Origin: Rhynchospora pubera | Taxonomy: Eukaryota > Streptophyta > Magnoliopsida > Poales > Cyperaceae | Assembly (NCBI GenBank): GCA_028095005.1 | Contig: CM051460.1 | Coordinates: 285,984,238-286,048,237, forward strand | Reading direction: 5' to 3' | DNA: 64,000 nucleotides | Shown here: positions 35,691 through 47,800 of the stretch, in pieces | Layout of the letters: each line of letters starts with the position of its first letter | Numbering within the stretch: the stretch's first letter is position 1 | The notes under the pieces: generated by a model | What the model saw: the letters and a program-made list of their open reading frames with translations, nothing else | Database searches by the model: none | What the model was told of the DNA's origin: nothing | Position numbers and translations under genes: made by a program

Positions 35691-35851
35691 GAAAAGTTTA
35701 AATCTTTTACCACGTTATTAAATCTACACCACTGATCTAATCAAATCATAAAAATGAACGGTCCATATTACATTGAGTAAACATTTGTTTGCTCCTTTCG
35801 GTTCAAATTTTGGATAGACCTTTAGACTAGTGCTTTTATAAGTAGTAAAGA

Positions 35852-36528
35852 TAAAGATAAGCTAACGCATTGCGCATTGATGTTTTTTATTTTGAAACCC
35901 ACATGGGAGTAAATAAAACATTTGTGACATAATAAAATATAAATACGAGGTCTGAAACCGTGGCTCTCACCAAACGTAATTAAGGTATATTCAAATCATC
36001 GGCGTTAAATACGAAAGATCAGCTTTTGATTTCATTCCAATATTAAAATGGTTGCTAAAACGGTGTAATTTCATTGGAATACATGGTACGTTGGACCTGT
36101 ATTTGTTTGCGAACTCATGGAAAACCAAGGGCCAGGAAGTAAGTAAACTAGATAATTTAGGAACGTGTCCAGTATTTTAAACAAAACTATATATATATTA
36201 ATTAACGGGTCATATATAAATTTTGAAGAACATGGAATACAGAGAGAGTGCAAAACGCATCTTATAATAATTGGGCCAAACTATAGGTACTACATAGAAA
36301 AACTACAACAAATCTTAATTTGTTAAATAAGGTATAGTGGTAAACCCGCCTATTCTCTCTTCTCCTTTGATTGTAAGTTTGTAACATACACCGTCTTTCT
36401 ACATGGTCAAGCTTTCTCAATTTTGTTTCAGTTTCTCTGTGCAAAAAAACCCTTGTCGTTTAGATTATTAGCCCTGAACATAATTGGTGGTCTTTTGGAG
36501 GAAAGAGGAGTTTGAATTTGAGGTCTAA
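35852..36528. promoter_or_regulatory. Upstream region of the DUF707 gene
   Basis: The last 150-250 bp before the ATG at 36529 presumably hold promoter and leader. TATA-like TATATATATTAATTAA lies at about 36188-36203. No other gene is seen. Confidence 0.35.
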
Positions 36529-39500
36529 ATGCAGAGTTCATCGAAGGATTTATCCCCGGTACGGTGCCGCTTTATCATGGTTCCCTCCTTGACAACAGTA
36601 ATTGCTGCAGTTCTTGGGTTTATGATCGGTACACTATTCCCTATTTCGAGTTTTACTAAGGTATCATATTCTTTCTATTCTGGTTTGATTCTACAGATTT
36701 CGTTTACTTTTACATCTTTTAGATAATGCTCCACAATCTTTCATTATTCTGTACGATCATCACAAAGATAAGAGATGAAACCTAAATTGGACGTTCAGAT
36801 ATTGAAGCCAGCTGCAAGATATTAAAATGAAAAGGCTTTAAAATGTTTATAATTGGTATTTTGGTATATACCGGTGGTAATGTGCATGAGCTGCATGATA
36901 CATTATGGTACAATACCTTGTACCTTACTGAAACTGAGAGAACTTGATTTATTGTCCAGTAATTCCTATCATCTGCGATTGTACAATATATGCTGATATA
37001 ATAATGTGCTGGAAACGCTGATTTTGTTATTTTTCAGTTTGAATTTTCATCGCTTAAATTTATGTATGGTGGAGATACAGAAGATCATTCTTCAATTAAC
37101 AATTCAACTGATATATTAGGTAACAATTGTTTCTGTGGCTATTCTTTGTTTGTTTAAAGTAGTGTGACATGAAAATTTGTTGAGAATGATTTAATATATA
37201 GAACGAATTTGATTTCAGTATGAGTTTTACGTTCAAATAGTTGTTCCTAAATTAATTATAATGTTGATGTTGATGATATTGATAAACTAAATATGCCAAA
37301 GAAGCATTTATCCTAATCATAAAATATTGTACCAATCCCCTAAATTTGTGGTACATGGCATAGTCTCTGAAAAAACCAATATATTCAGGTTATTCAAACT
37401 AAGTGCACAGACCTCAGAAAAACCAATATAAGCATGACAATGTTTTCATTTTTCTTTGCAAGATTTATGAACCATCGAATCCAAAGGGATCTGAAACCCT
37501 ACCACCAGGTATTGTTGTATCAGAGTCGGATCTTTATCAGCACAGGTTATGGGGGAACCCAGATGAGGTACATGCAAAGGACACTTTCTTCTAGTAAGGA
37601 TGTTGAGTGTTAAGCTCTCTTCGGTTTTTGTAAGTTTTAAATCCAAATTTGATTAACAGGATTTGCCTTTGAAGCCAAAATACCTTGCCGTTTTCACCGT
37701 TGGATATCAACAGAAAGAAGTTGTCAATGCAGAAGTGCAAAAGGTAGCAATACACAAGGACATTAATTTAAAGTAACTATGGGAATTTGAACTCCCTATC
37801 TTTGAGATTTGACAATTAATCCTTTTTACTTCTAGTATGTATCAGATATAATTGTTTATAGACAAATTTAATCAAAATTTGTGTAGTATATACATGCACC
37901 AGGTGGGATGGTTGTTTTGTTGGCATGAAGTTAGAAATTTTTGTCTGATGTGGTGCAGTTCTCGGAGAACTTCACAATTTTGTTGTTCCATTATGATGGC
38001 CGGGTAAATGAATGGGACGAGTTTGAGTGGTCGCAACAAGCTATCCACATTAGCACGAGGAAACAAGCTAAGTGGTGTGTATTTATATTTTCTTAAGACA
38101 ATCATTTATCACCAGTTATTGGAAGATTCATTTTTTTTCTTGTTCTCCTTGTCAAACATGATGCAACAAAATTAAGAAAGATCTAGAATTGACTTCTCTC
38201 TCTCTCTAGGTGGTATGCGAAGAGATTTCTCCATCCAGATATTGTAGCTGCATATGATTACATTTTTATTTGGGATGAAGATCTAGGTGTTGAGCACTTT
38301 GATGCTGAAGAGTATGCATGATATATATTCTTTTTCCACAATGTCATTTTGGCTAATTTGATTTCAATTAAGATAATAAAGCTGATAATAAATGGTATGA
38401 ATTGAAGTACAACTGAAATAAAGATGATAGTTCAATTACAAAAAAGGTACAGCTCTTCGTTGACAAGAAAGAGGATTTAATTAAGGAACAATTTATTTAC
38501 CGAATGCTTGATTAATTGAGCAGTTAAGCTTGTAGTAAGGCTTAATTTTGATAACTGATGCTACAATTGGTCTAATTGCATATGCGAGGCTAACATTGTT
38601 TAGAAATTATAATTTACATATTGCACATGTAGATACATTAAGCTGGTAAGGAAATACAACTTGGATATCTCACAACCAGCAGTGGAATCGAGTAGATATA
38701 TAGTTTATCCTGTAACAAGCAGGAGAAATGGTACTGAAGTACATACGTAAGATTCTGGTGAACTTTTTATACTTATATTTCAGTTCCCATTTTTGCTTTG
38801 CTTAATTTCATAGTCTTTTTTTTTTTTCGAAACCTTGACAGCAGCTATCAAGAGATTAATTTCATAGTCTTAATAAGACTATTTGCTTTCTCAGTCAGTT
38901 AACGATTAACCTAATATCTGAAACCTACCAGCAACCAGTTCAATTGTGAAACACAAATTTCGTGTTTAATTTCTATGAAGTTTGTCTGTTTTTGGCATGG
39001 TTGAGATCTCAATCAGTCTGTTCCATGAGATTTTTAACACAGGTCAAACATCTGATGATACAGTACTGACTGACCGACATGGCTTGCTCGACTGTTAGAA
39101 TCTAAAATTGAGATTTGATCGTAGCTGACGGTCTCATTCGTCAGTCGCAACTGGTTTTAGCCTATCTCAAATTTGAAACCTTCCAATGAGACCTAGGAAG
39201 AAAAAAAAAATGAGATAATACTGATTTGAAAAACCAATGAACAGTGAAGCTTTTAATTCTATTTCGAAAACATTGTCTCTCCCATTTTACTCAATCTCTT
39301 TACATATCATAAATTATTGCGAACAGTGAAGCTGATGAGGCTCCAGGGACTTGTCCTGACCATCAACCGCCATGTACAGAGTAATTACTCCCTCTAATTT
39401 TGTTACTTTTCATAATAAAATGGTAAATTTCTCACATACGTCCGTATAAAGCATCAGTAAGACAAAGTACATTAAAATATTTTAGTTATTTCCAATCATC

Positions 39501-42377
39501 ACCAAACATATTTGTATACGATATGCCCTTTTGTCCATACTTTACAAGGAATCCGTTTTATGACATTCATGGTCGCATGGAGCTTTTCATGACATTTTGT
39601 ATTTTCGATATTATGTTAGTATGTCTAATTTGGTAGGAAGTACCCTTTGTTATTCTCTTTGGTTATACAGTTGTTTTGGTTTTTAATTAATCCATAGGTT
39701 TATAGAGATTATGGCACCGGTATTCTCTAGAGATGCATGGAGATGCGTATGGCACATGATTCAGGTACTTCAGATCGCTTGTTCAATTACTATTGTTGCT
39801 GTGCTCATTTTATGCTATTAACATGTTATTAAATTTGTTACAGAATGACTTAGTTCATGGCTGGGGGATTGACTTTGTCCTTAGGAATTGTGCTGAGGTA
39901 ATTTTTTGTTCCTTATAATTAAATAAATTAGTACAACTGTACAAGGTAATTGATAATGTCTGTCTTCTAAAATTTAAACTTTATTCCATTTTTACCTGAA
40001 TGAGATTTTAGAGTTTTTTTTGTCTATAGTAATTATTTGGCAACGTTATAACTGTCTGTATTTTTATTCAACTCAACAGTCCCGAGACAGATTTTGAGTA
40101 GCTTAATTATTTTAAAAACTTAAGGGACCAAAATGATAATTTATTATTTTCTTCATTTAACCTTGTTAAATTAGCATTCATTTGATTGTTATTATTTCAT
40201 TTAAAATTTTTCTAATTTCTTTTCTTAAATTCACAATTCTAAATCAGGGCATACAATCCATGCACCTGCATGTGTCAGGTTTTTGACAAAACCCAAAATG
40301 GTTACCAAAAGTTACAAAATCTTACCTTCAAGGACCAATGGGATGCAATATTGATTGAAAAAATTATTTTATCGTGTTTATAGCTCTTCACCATCAGGGC
40401 GTAGCCTACTTGGTTAAAGTTTCGAATTCTTACAAAAATAGAGAAATTTAGTACCCCAAGTCCCCAACAATATTAATATAATTATAAAATTAGGAAGTCC
40501 ATTGTTCCATTTATTTGAGAAAAAAATAAATAAATAAAATAAATTTGAATGAACAATCTGCGTGCCAAATTTACAAACTAATGTTTTTTTTTTCCTTATT
40601 ACTATTTGTTTCTTGCAAATGCTAGCCTGCGAGTTATAAAATTGGGGTAGTTGACGCCCAATGGATTTTTCATCATGCAATACCTACCCTCAGAGATCAG
40701 GTATAAATATGAAATAACCTCATAATTATTTTTAGTTATTCTTTGCCCGTAAAAAATCATTTTGTTGACACATCATACCTTTTTCGGCCAACTAGTTACA
40801 TTGCCTTTTTCAAGTACCATTCGATGGCATTTAATTTTACTTTATAGATCCTTTTTTCATTTCTAAGATACTAATATGCATTTCTTTTACGGGTGGTATT
40901 TAATCGATCGTGGATTCACTTGTAATTTTTCACATTTTTTTAAAATTGAGTTAAAAAAGTGCAATTTAAGTAGTTTATGGATTTATAAAGTATCATTTTT
41001 TTCAATTTAAAATAATTAATATTCATCAAAGACTATTGAATTCAGACCATTGTGAAATTTAAATATTTTGATTAACAATACTCGCATTAAATTTTGTCAT
41101 TCTAATCTGTGTGATACATATATTAACGTTCCAAATATTGGATTTCAAAATTTGACATTACTTTTGACAATTATCAAATATTAACACATTACCACCTTTT
41201 GTTTTAATGGTGTTGCACTATATTTTGGCAAATTGCTTTTTTTTTTTTCAATCAAATGTGAGGCGCTTCAAAGATTTGAACAATGTTCATGTGTACCGAA
41301 CATTTATATATAAAAAAAAAAGACAATGTGTATGCGCCTACCACCACTAATTGATATCATACGCATTTCTATATATAAAACTATGAAATACAATATAGGT
41401 CAAACTTTATAATGATATAGTTCATGGCCACCACTCTGCTTCTTTAAAAATTAAAATACCCTTACAAGTATTCTTCTCAACTTATTTGTCAAAAATGCAA
41501 GACAAAACAGAAATGCATTGGATATTCCTTCTTTACGAATGAAAACAGAGAGCCAGCTGTCCTTTTATTTTTTGTGGGGAAATCTAGATTTTTTATGTTC
41601 TAACACTTAACATTTTGGGTCATTTGCAAATACAAATAATAGGTCCTAATTAAGTTGCATTTAAATTGGTTCGCTTATCTTTTACATGACAGGGAAAAGA
41701 AGAAAATAGTACGGCCAATCTCGCGCAAGCGGTATGCTAGCTTCTTACCGTTTGTTAACTTTTTTTTTTTAATTTATGAATCACTATGTTTTTCCAAAAT
41801 ATACCAACCATAAATACTATTACTTGCGTTATCTGTTTCATGCACTTCTAAATGCCAAGCCTATATGTGAATATATAAAATATATAAAAACTAAGAAACT
41901 ACTTTAAAATAGTTGAAGCATGTGGATGAATAAACTCTACCATTGAATCACTAAGGCTCCGTTTGGATTCCATTTGGGAAGAAGGGAAGAATGAATAAGG
42001 AAATAAATTTATTATAAACAATTCAAATTCTTCATAAAGTTACACACTTCCTAATACTTCTTCCCATCTTCCCTTCTTCCCTTCTTCTTATCTAAACGGA
42101 GCCTAAATGAAACTTAAAATATAGTTTAAACAGATTGTGGGATATTGCATGGCTAGCTAGTGCAATGTTGGTTGAAATATTACTGCGTTTAATATATGCG
42201 ACGGGTTGAAAATTTTCCTGAAAAGCATATTCCTGAAATATATTTCAGATACATGAAAGGTGCTATCTGGAGCTTGCAACATTCAAAGATAGATGGCGTC
42301 ATGCCGAGCGAGACTATTACATAATTAAAGGACTAATTCCAGCAAATGCCACAGAACATTTTACTCGTTTTCCATGA
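36529..42377 (+). CDS. DUF707 (lysine-ketoglutarate reductase trans-splicing related) type II membrane protein
   Basis: Exons: 36529-36660, 37038-37119, about 37404 or 37463 to 37567, 37660-37743, 37959-38074, 38210-38311, 38633-38746, 39327-39380, 39698-39764, 39844-39897, 40626-40700, 41693-41731, 42249-42377; roughly 400 aa. Residues about 16-38 (FIMVPSLTTVIAAVLGFMIG) form a signal-anchor, so the catalytic-type domain would be lumenal, probably Golgi. DUF707 (PF05212) landmarks are all present: LPPGIVVSESDLYQHRLWGN, KPKYLAVFTVGYQQKEVVNA, FHYDGRVNEWDEFEW, WWYAKRFLHPDIVAAYDYIF, WDEDLGVEHFD, DISQPAVE, EIMAPVFSRDAWRC, HGWGIDFVLRN, GVVDAQWIFHH. The biochemical activity is unproven; structural similarity of the family to glycosyltransferases is often suggested. 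Oddity: exon 2 ends in phase 1 while the conserved exon 3 segment IYEPSNPKGSE is in phase 0. Using the AG at 37402-37403 restores the frame but adds about 19 unusual residues. Confidence 0.92.
41955..42103. mobile_element. Tourist-like MITE, copy 3, in the last DUF707 intron
   Basis: 149 bp, ends GGCTCCGTTTGGATTC and TATCTAAACGGAGCC, flanked by TAA (41952-41954 and 42104-42106), the TWA target of PIF/Harbinger elements. The interior matches copy 2 closely. Confidence 0.85.
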
Positions 42378-43031
42378 CTTCATATTCCAGGTGTTTTTTC
42401 CCACTTTAATTACACCTTAATCTTTTGTTGTGTTTGCCAATTATGGAAAATTAAAGTCTTGGTCTACCCCATTGCACCCCAGGAGACCTCTGTTTTTTCT
42501 GTTACCTGATGGCTGATGGCAAGAAATTTTGTAATACTGCTTAAAATGATAATTGGATAACTTTTGCAACATTAGTTGTTATATTTTTAGAATGTATATA
42601 ATCATCTCTTTTTCTCACTCTCTGCAGTGTAAATAGGTTTTCTGCATATTGCAAGAAATGTAGTTTGGCGGAAGACTTGGATGAATGTTTAATAAATTAT
42701 TTGGCTCGCGGATGCATTAAACAAAGTTATATATGAATATATATATATATAGGAGTTAAATTGGTTGTAAAATAGTAATTCAATATAAATATTGTTTTCA
42801 TCAAATTGTAATTTGAGGAAGCATAGCCATGCATAAGGAGAAAGTTTGAAATTAGCAGCCAAGTTGCTTACCATTAATTTTCACTGGAGTTACGGGAGAG
42901 TGCAGGAAGAGGCTGTTGCCTTTTTTCCCCCCTCTTTTTTCCCTTTTTTGAAGTACAAATCGCAGAAAGGAATAAAAGCACTGAATAATACAAACCAGAC
43001 AGACTATAAACCCCTATCAGGAATAAATCGT
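42378..43031 (+). other. 3' UTR of the DUF707 gene and spacer
   Basis: About 13 bases after the stop, ATTCCAG|GTGTTTTTTCCC looks like a donor; CTCTCTGCAG at about 42617-42626 could be its acceptor, suggesting a 3'-UTR intron. The rest is AT-rich spacer. Confidence 0.4.
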
Positions 43032-43041
43032 TTCACATGTA

Positions 43042-43444
43042 GAGTTTTGCTACGGTGAGTTGCAACTCACCAAAGCGTCCGTGAGTCGCGCTCAAAATTC
43101 CGAAATTAAGTTCAAAATGACCGATCAAAACCCTCTAATATGATCTCCCTATTGAATTCTCCATGCAGACCAAATTTTATATTTTTTCGAAATTTTTAAG
43201 TATTTATTTCGGATTTTTAAAAACTGTTATTTTTGAACGGTTCAAAACTAATTAGATTAATGATTTTCTAAAATTTCAAAAAAATACTTAAAAATTTTGA
43301 AAAATATAAAATTTGGTCTGTATGGAGATTTCAAAAGGAAGATCGTATTAGATGGTTTGGATCGGTCATTTTGAACCAAATTTTGAAATTTTGAGCGCGA
43401 CTCACGGATGCTTTGGTGAGTTGCAACTCACCATAGCAAAACTC
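43042..43444. mobile_element. Foldback Mutator-like MITE
   Basis: 403 bp, almost entirely inverted repeat; ends GAGTTTTGCTACGGTGAGTT and AACTCACCATAGCAAAACTC, with GAGTCGCGCTCAAAATT in both arms. A perfect 10-bp duplication TTCACATGTA (43032-43041 and 43445-43454) flanks it. Non-coding. Confidence 0.9.
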
Positions 43445-43542
43445 TTCACATGTATGTCTGCACTGTTTGGCGCCGATTGTTCTTGTATTCAGAGCAGATT
43501 GTTTCACATGTGCATCGCATTACATAATTCTTTTAATTAAAT

Positions 43543-44476
43543 GGGAAAATTGGGCATGTCTCTAAAACTTCAAAATTAGAAAAATGCCACCACAAAACTA
43601 ATCCTTAGCTCAATGCTACTCCAAATCTGTTTTATTTAAAAAATTGCCACTCCAATACAATTTCTATACTCTTTTGATATACGAAATAATAAGAAGTAAT
43701 GTATTTCAAAATATTTTTTAATATTCTCGAAATGCCCTTTGTCCCTTTCTTTTTCCTTTCCTTTGTGACAATGACGACCATGACACATAGTTGCAACGCA
43801 AGTCCTACCAGATGATCTTGTCGCTAATCAGTTATTGCCACTATAGACCCTGCTGTCCCAGGCCGTTGTTCCGGCGATCTACATCTCGCGCCCCTCGGGC
43901 ATGCTGTGTCGTTCGACCTTCGATCTCAAGCCATGGCAGAAGATAAATGGCAGCTCTGCTATCTCTCGCATCGCTAGCCTGATTAATAAGGAGGGGGCTG
44001 CGCCTGGGTTGCTCTCATTACTTGATGGTTTGCCTTCCTTATCAATCGCATCTATGCATCTATTGTAGCTTTAAAATCTGGGTTTTTTTTTTGGGTGCTA
44101 TCGGCAGATATTAATACTCGAGATCTTATAATAAAATGTTGCGATTTATATCCTTAATGAAAATTTTGCTTTCATTGAGAAGTGGTGATCCAAGTCGTAA
44201 TTTTTTTTCCTTAAATTCTTTGAGGTGCTTAATGCCTCTATGTCACAGCCGAGGAAAGGAAAAAGGAAGGGGTAAAGGGCATTTTGGGAAATATAAAAAT
44301 ATATTTTGAGATACAGTACTTTTTTATTATTCTTATATCAAATTTGTATAAGAATTGTATTGGAGTGGCAATTTTCTAAATAAAAGAGATTTGGAGTGGC
44401 ATTGAGTTAAGGATTAATTTTGTGGTGGCATTTTTCTAATTTTGAAGTTTTGCAGTGGCGTGCATCTAATTTTTCC
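43543..44476. mobile_element. Foldback element with unique GC-richer core
   Basis: 934 bp. Arms of about 190-230 bp share AAAACTTCAAAATTAGAAAA, ATGCCACCACAAAACTAATC and GCCACTCCAATACAATT. Ends GGGAAAATTGGGCATG and CATCTAATTTTTCC. Flanking 10-bp repeats TTAATTAAAT (43533-43542) and TTAGTTAAAT (44477-44486) differ at one base, a Mutator-like footprint. The core (43740-44240) is not repeated, contains CAGGCCGTTGTTCCGGCGAT and CGCGCCCCTCGGGCATGC, and may be captured DNA. Confidence 0.8.
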
Positions 44477-44486
44477 TTAGTTAAAT

Positions 44487-44824
44487 TGCCTCAAGCCTTT
44501 GAAAGAAGACAAGGTCCGATGCTGTGTGCCTTTTCTAAGGAATAGCTTGTTGTATGAATTACTTAATGAAAGATAACTCTATTTTTTTTTTTTTTACTTT
44601 TTTTGTAATCTGATCATAACTTTATAAAACAATTCTTCCGGGTATTTTGGAAGACTATAACAAACAAAAAAGCAAGAATATTTGAGTAATCAGCCTTCCA
44701 TTTTCTTTTTGAAAAAACTAGCAGATGATCTATCTGTTGCACTACAATCATAAAACAAAGTTGTTACGTTTAATTGTAATTGTAATTGTATTTGGGCCCT
44801 GGTTGTGTTGCACACTCCTTAATT
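44487..44824. other. Spacer before the satellite array
   Basis: Unique AT-rich DNA with a T-run at 44581-44594 and a triplicated TTGTAATTG-type word at 44770-44790. No gene. Confidence 0.4.
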
Positions 44825-47800
44825 GTGTTGTAATGACTTAGAATGAATGCACAAACGATTGAAAGGTTCAAATAATACTCAAATAAACATTATGCACTTA
44901 ATATGCATAATGCTATGTATGACGCAATCATTTTGAATAAATAAGATCTGAATCACATTCTAGACCCTATAGAGAGTTCAAAAAATAGATAATTGTGCTG
45001 AAATGACGTAGAATGAATGCAGAAATGATTGAAATGCTCAAATGATACTCAGAATAAGCATTGTGCACTATATATATGTAATTGCTATGTATAATGCAAT
45101 TTTTTTGAATAAGTAAGATCTGAATCATATTCTTATAAAGAGTTTAAATATAGATTATTGTATTGAAATAAAATAGATGAATGCAGAAATGATCATAATT
45201 CTAAAATGATACTCAAATAAGTATTATGCACTTTATATACGTAATTGCTATGTATAATGCAATCTTTTTTATTAAGTAAGATCTTAATCATATTCTAGAC
45301 TGTATTGGAAGTTTAAATGTAGATTATTGTGCTAAAATAACTTAGAATGAATGCATGAACGATTGAAATACTCAAATTATACGCAGATAGGCATTACACA
45401 CTTTATATGAGTAATTGCAATGCAATCTTTTTGAAAAAGTAAGATTTGAATCATATTCTAGTTCGTATAGAGAGCTTAAATATAGATTAGTATGTAGTAA
45501 TGACTTAGAATGAATGCACAAACGATTAAAATGTTCAAATAATACTCAGATAAGCATTATGCACACATTATATGCGTAATTGCTATGAATAATGCAATCT
45601 TTTTGAATAAATAAGACCTAAATCATATTCTAGACCGTCTAAAGAGTTAAAATATAGATTATTGTGTTGAAATATCTTAAAATATATGCAGAAACGATTG
45701 AAATGCTCAAATGAAACTCAAAATAAACATTGTGCACTTTATATGCGTAATTGCTATGTATAATGCAATCATATTCAATAAGTAAGATCTGAATCATATT
45801 CTGGACTCTATAGACAGTTCAAAAATAGATTATTGTACAGAAATGACTTTGAATGAATGTAGAAACTATTGAAATCCTGAAATGATACTCAGAATAAGCA
45901 TTGTGTACTTTTATGTGCGTAATTCTTATGTATAATGTAATCTTTCTGAATAAGTAAAATCTAAATCATATTCTAGACTGTATAGAGCATTTAAACACAG
46001 ATTATTGTTTTGAAATGACTTAGAATGAATGCAGAAAATATTGAATGGCTCAAATGATACTCAAAATTGCATTATTAGCACTTTATATGCGTCATTACCA
46101 TGTATAATCCAATCTTTTTGAATAAATAACAAATGAATCGTATTCTAGACAATATAAAGAGTATAAATGTAGATTATTTTTTGAATTACAATGTATAATC
46201 CAATATTTTGAATAAATAACACAGGAATAATATTCTAGACAATATAATGAGTGTAAATGTACATTATTGTGATCAAATGACTTAGAATAATATCAGAAAC
46301 GATTGAAATGATCAAATGAAGCTCGAAATTGCATTATTTGCAATTTATATGCGTAATTACCATGTATAATCCAATCTCTTTGAATAAATAACATATGAAT
46401 GATATTCTAGACAATATAAATAGTATAAATGTAGATTATTGTGATAAAAATGACTTAGAATTAATCCATAAATGATTGAAATATTCAAACGATGATCAAA
46501 ATTGCATTATTTGCATTTTATAAGCGTAATTACCATATATAATCCAATCTTTTTGAATAAATAACATATGAATCATATTCTATACAATATACGGAGTTTA
46601 AATATAGATTATTGTGATCAAATGACTTGAATGAATCCAGAAACGGTTGAAATGCTCAAATGATCCTTAGAATTGAATTATTTGCAATTTATATGCGTAA
46701 TTACCATATATAATCCAAACATTATAAATAAATAACATATCCATCATATTTTAGACCTTCTAAAGAATTTAAATGTAGATCGTTATGACCATTGACTTAG
46801 AATAACCCAAGAAACGATTTCAATGCTCAAATGATGCTCAGAATTACATTATTCGCACTTTATAAGAGTAATAAGCATTTATAATCCAATTTTTTTTATT
46901 AACTAACATATGAATCATATTCCAGACAATATATAGAGTTTAAATGTTGGTTATTGCGATCAAATGAGTTAGAATGATTCCAGAAACCATTGCAATGCTC
47001 AAATGATGCTCAGAATTGCATTATTTACAATTTTTATGCGTAATTACCAAGTCTAATCCAATCTTTTTGAACAAATAACAATTGAATAATATTCAAGACA
47101 ATATAAAGAATTTAAGTATAGATCATTGTGATTGAATGGTATAGAATGAATCCAGAAATGATTCAAAATGCTCAAATGATGCTCAGAATTGCATTATTCG
47201 CAATTTATAAGAGTAATAACCATTTATAATCCAATCTTTTTGAATAAATAACATATGAGTCATATTCTAGGCAACATAATGAGTATAAATGCAGATTATT
47301 GTGATCAAATGACTTAGAATAAATTCATAAACGATTATTGTGAAATGCTCAAATGATATTCAGAATTGTATTGTTTGCACTTTATATGCGTAATTACGAA
47401 GTATCATCCAATTTTTTTTTATTAACTAACATATGAATCTCATTCCAGATAATATATAGAGTTTAAATGTAGTTTATTGCGATCAAATGAGTTAGAATGA
47501 TTCAAGAAACCATTGAAATGATCAAATGATGCTCTGAATTGCGTTATTTACACTTTATATGCGTAAATACCATGTATAATACAATATTTTCAAATTAATA
47601 ACATATGAATCATATTCTAGACAATAAGTGTTCAAATGTAGATTAAAGAGATAAAAAGATTGAGGATTAATGCAGAAACGATTAAATATTTGTAATTTAT
47701 ATTTGCAATCTATATTTGCAATTTAATTACCATGTATAATCCAATCTTTTTGAATAAATAACATACTAACCATATTCTTGATAATATAAAGAGAATAAAT

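Larger units (their letters stand above)
34498..35851 (-). mobile_element. Candidate non-autonomous Helitron
   Basis: On the minus strand it starts TCTTTACTACTTATAAAAGC (35851 downwards) and ends with a hairpin (GCCCACACGTTAGGTGGGC, 34508-34526), a 6-7-nt spacer and CTAG (34501-34498). It sits between host A and T. The 5' TC, the 3' CTRR and the hairpin about 10 nt from the end are the three Helitron hallmarks. No Rep/helicase is encoded. A foldback MITE (35032-35459) and a tRNA-like stretch lie inside. Confidence 0.65.

Noticed and set aside
35560..35720. A functional tRNA gene
   Set aside because: Only the B box and T-arm-like pairs are present; no acceptor stem, anticodon arm or proper A box can be drawn.
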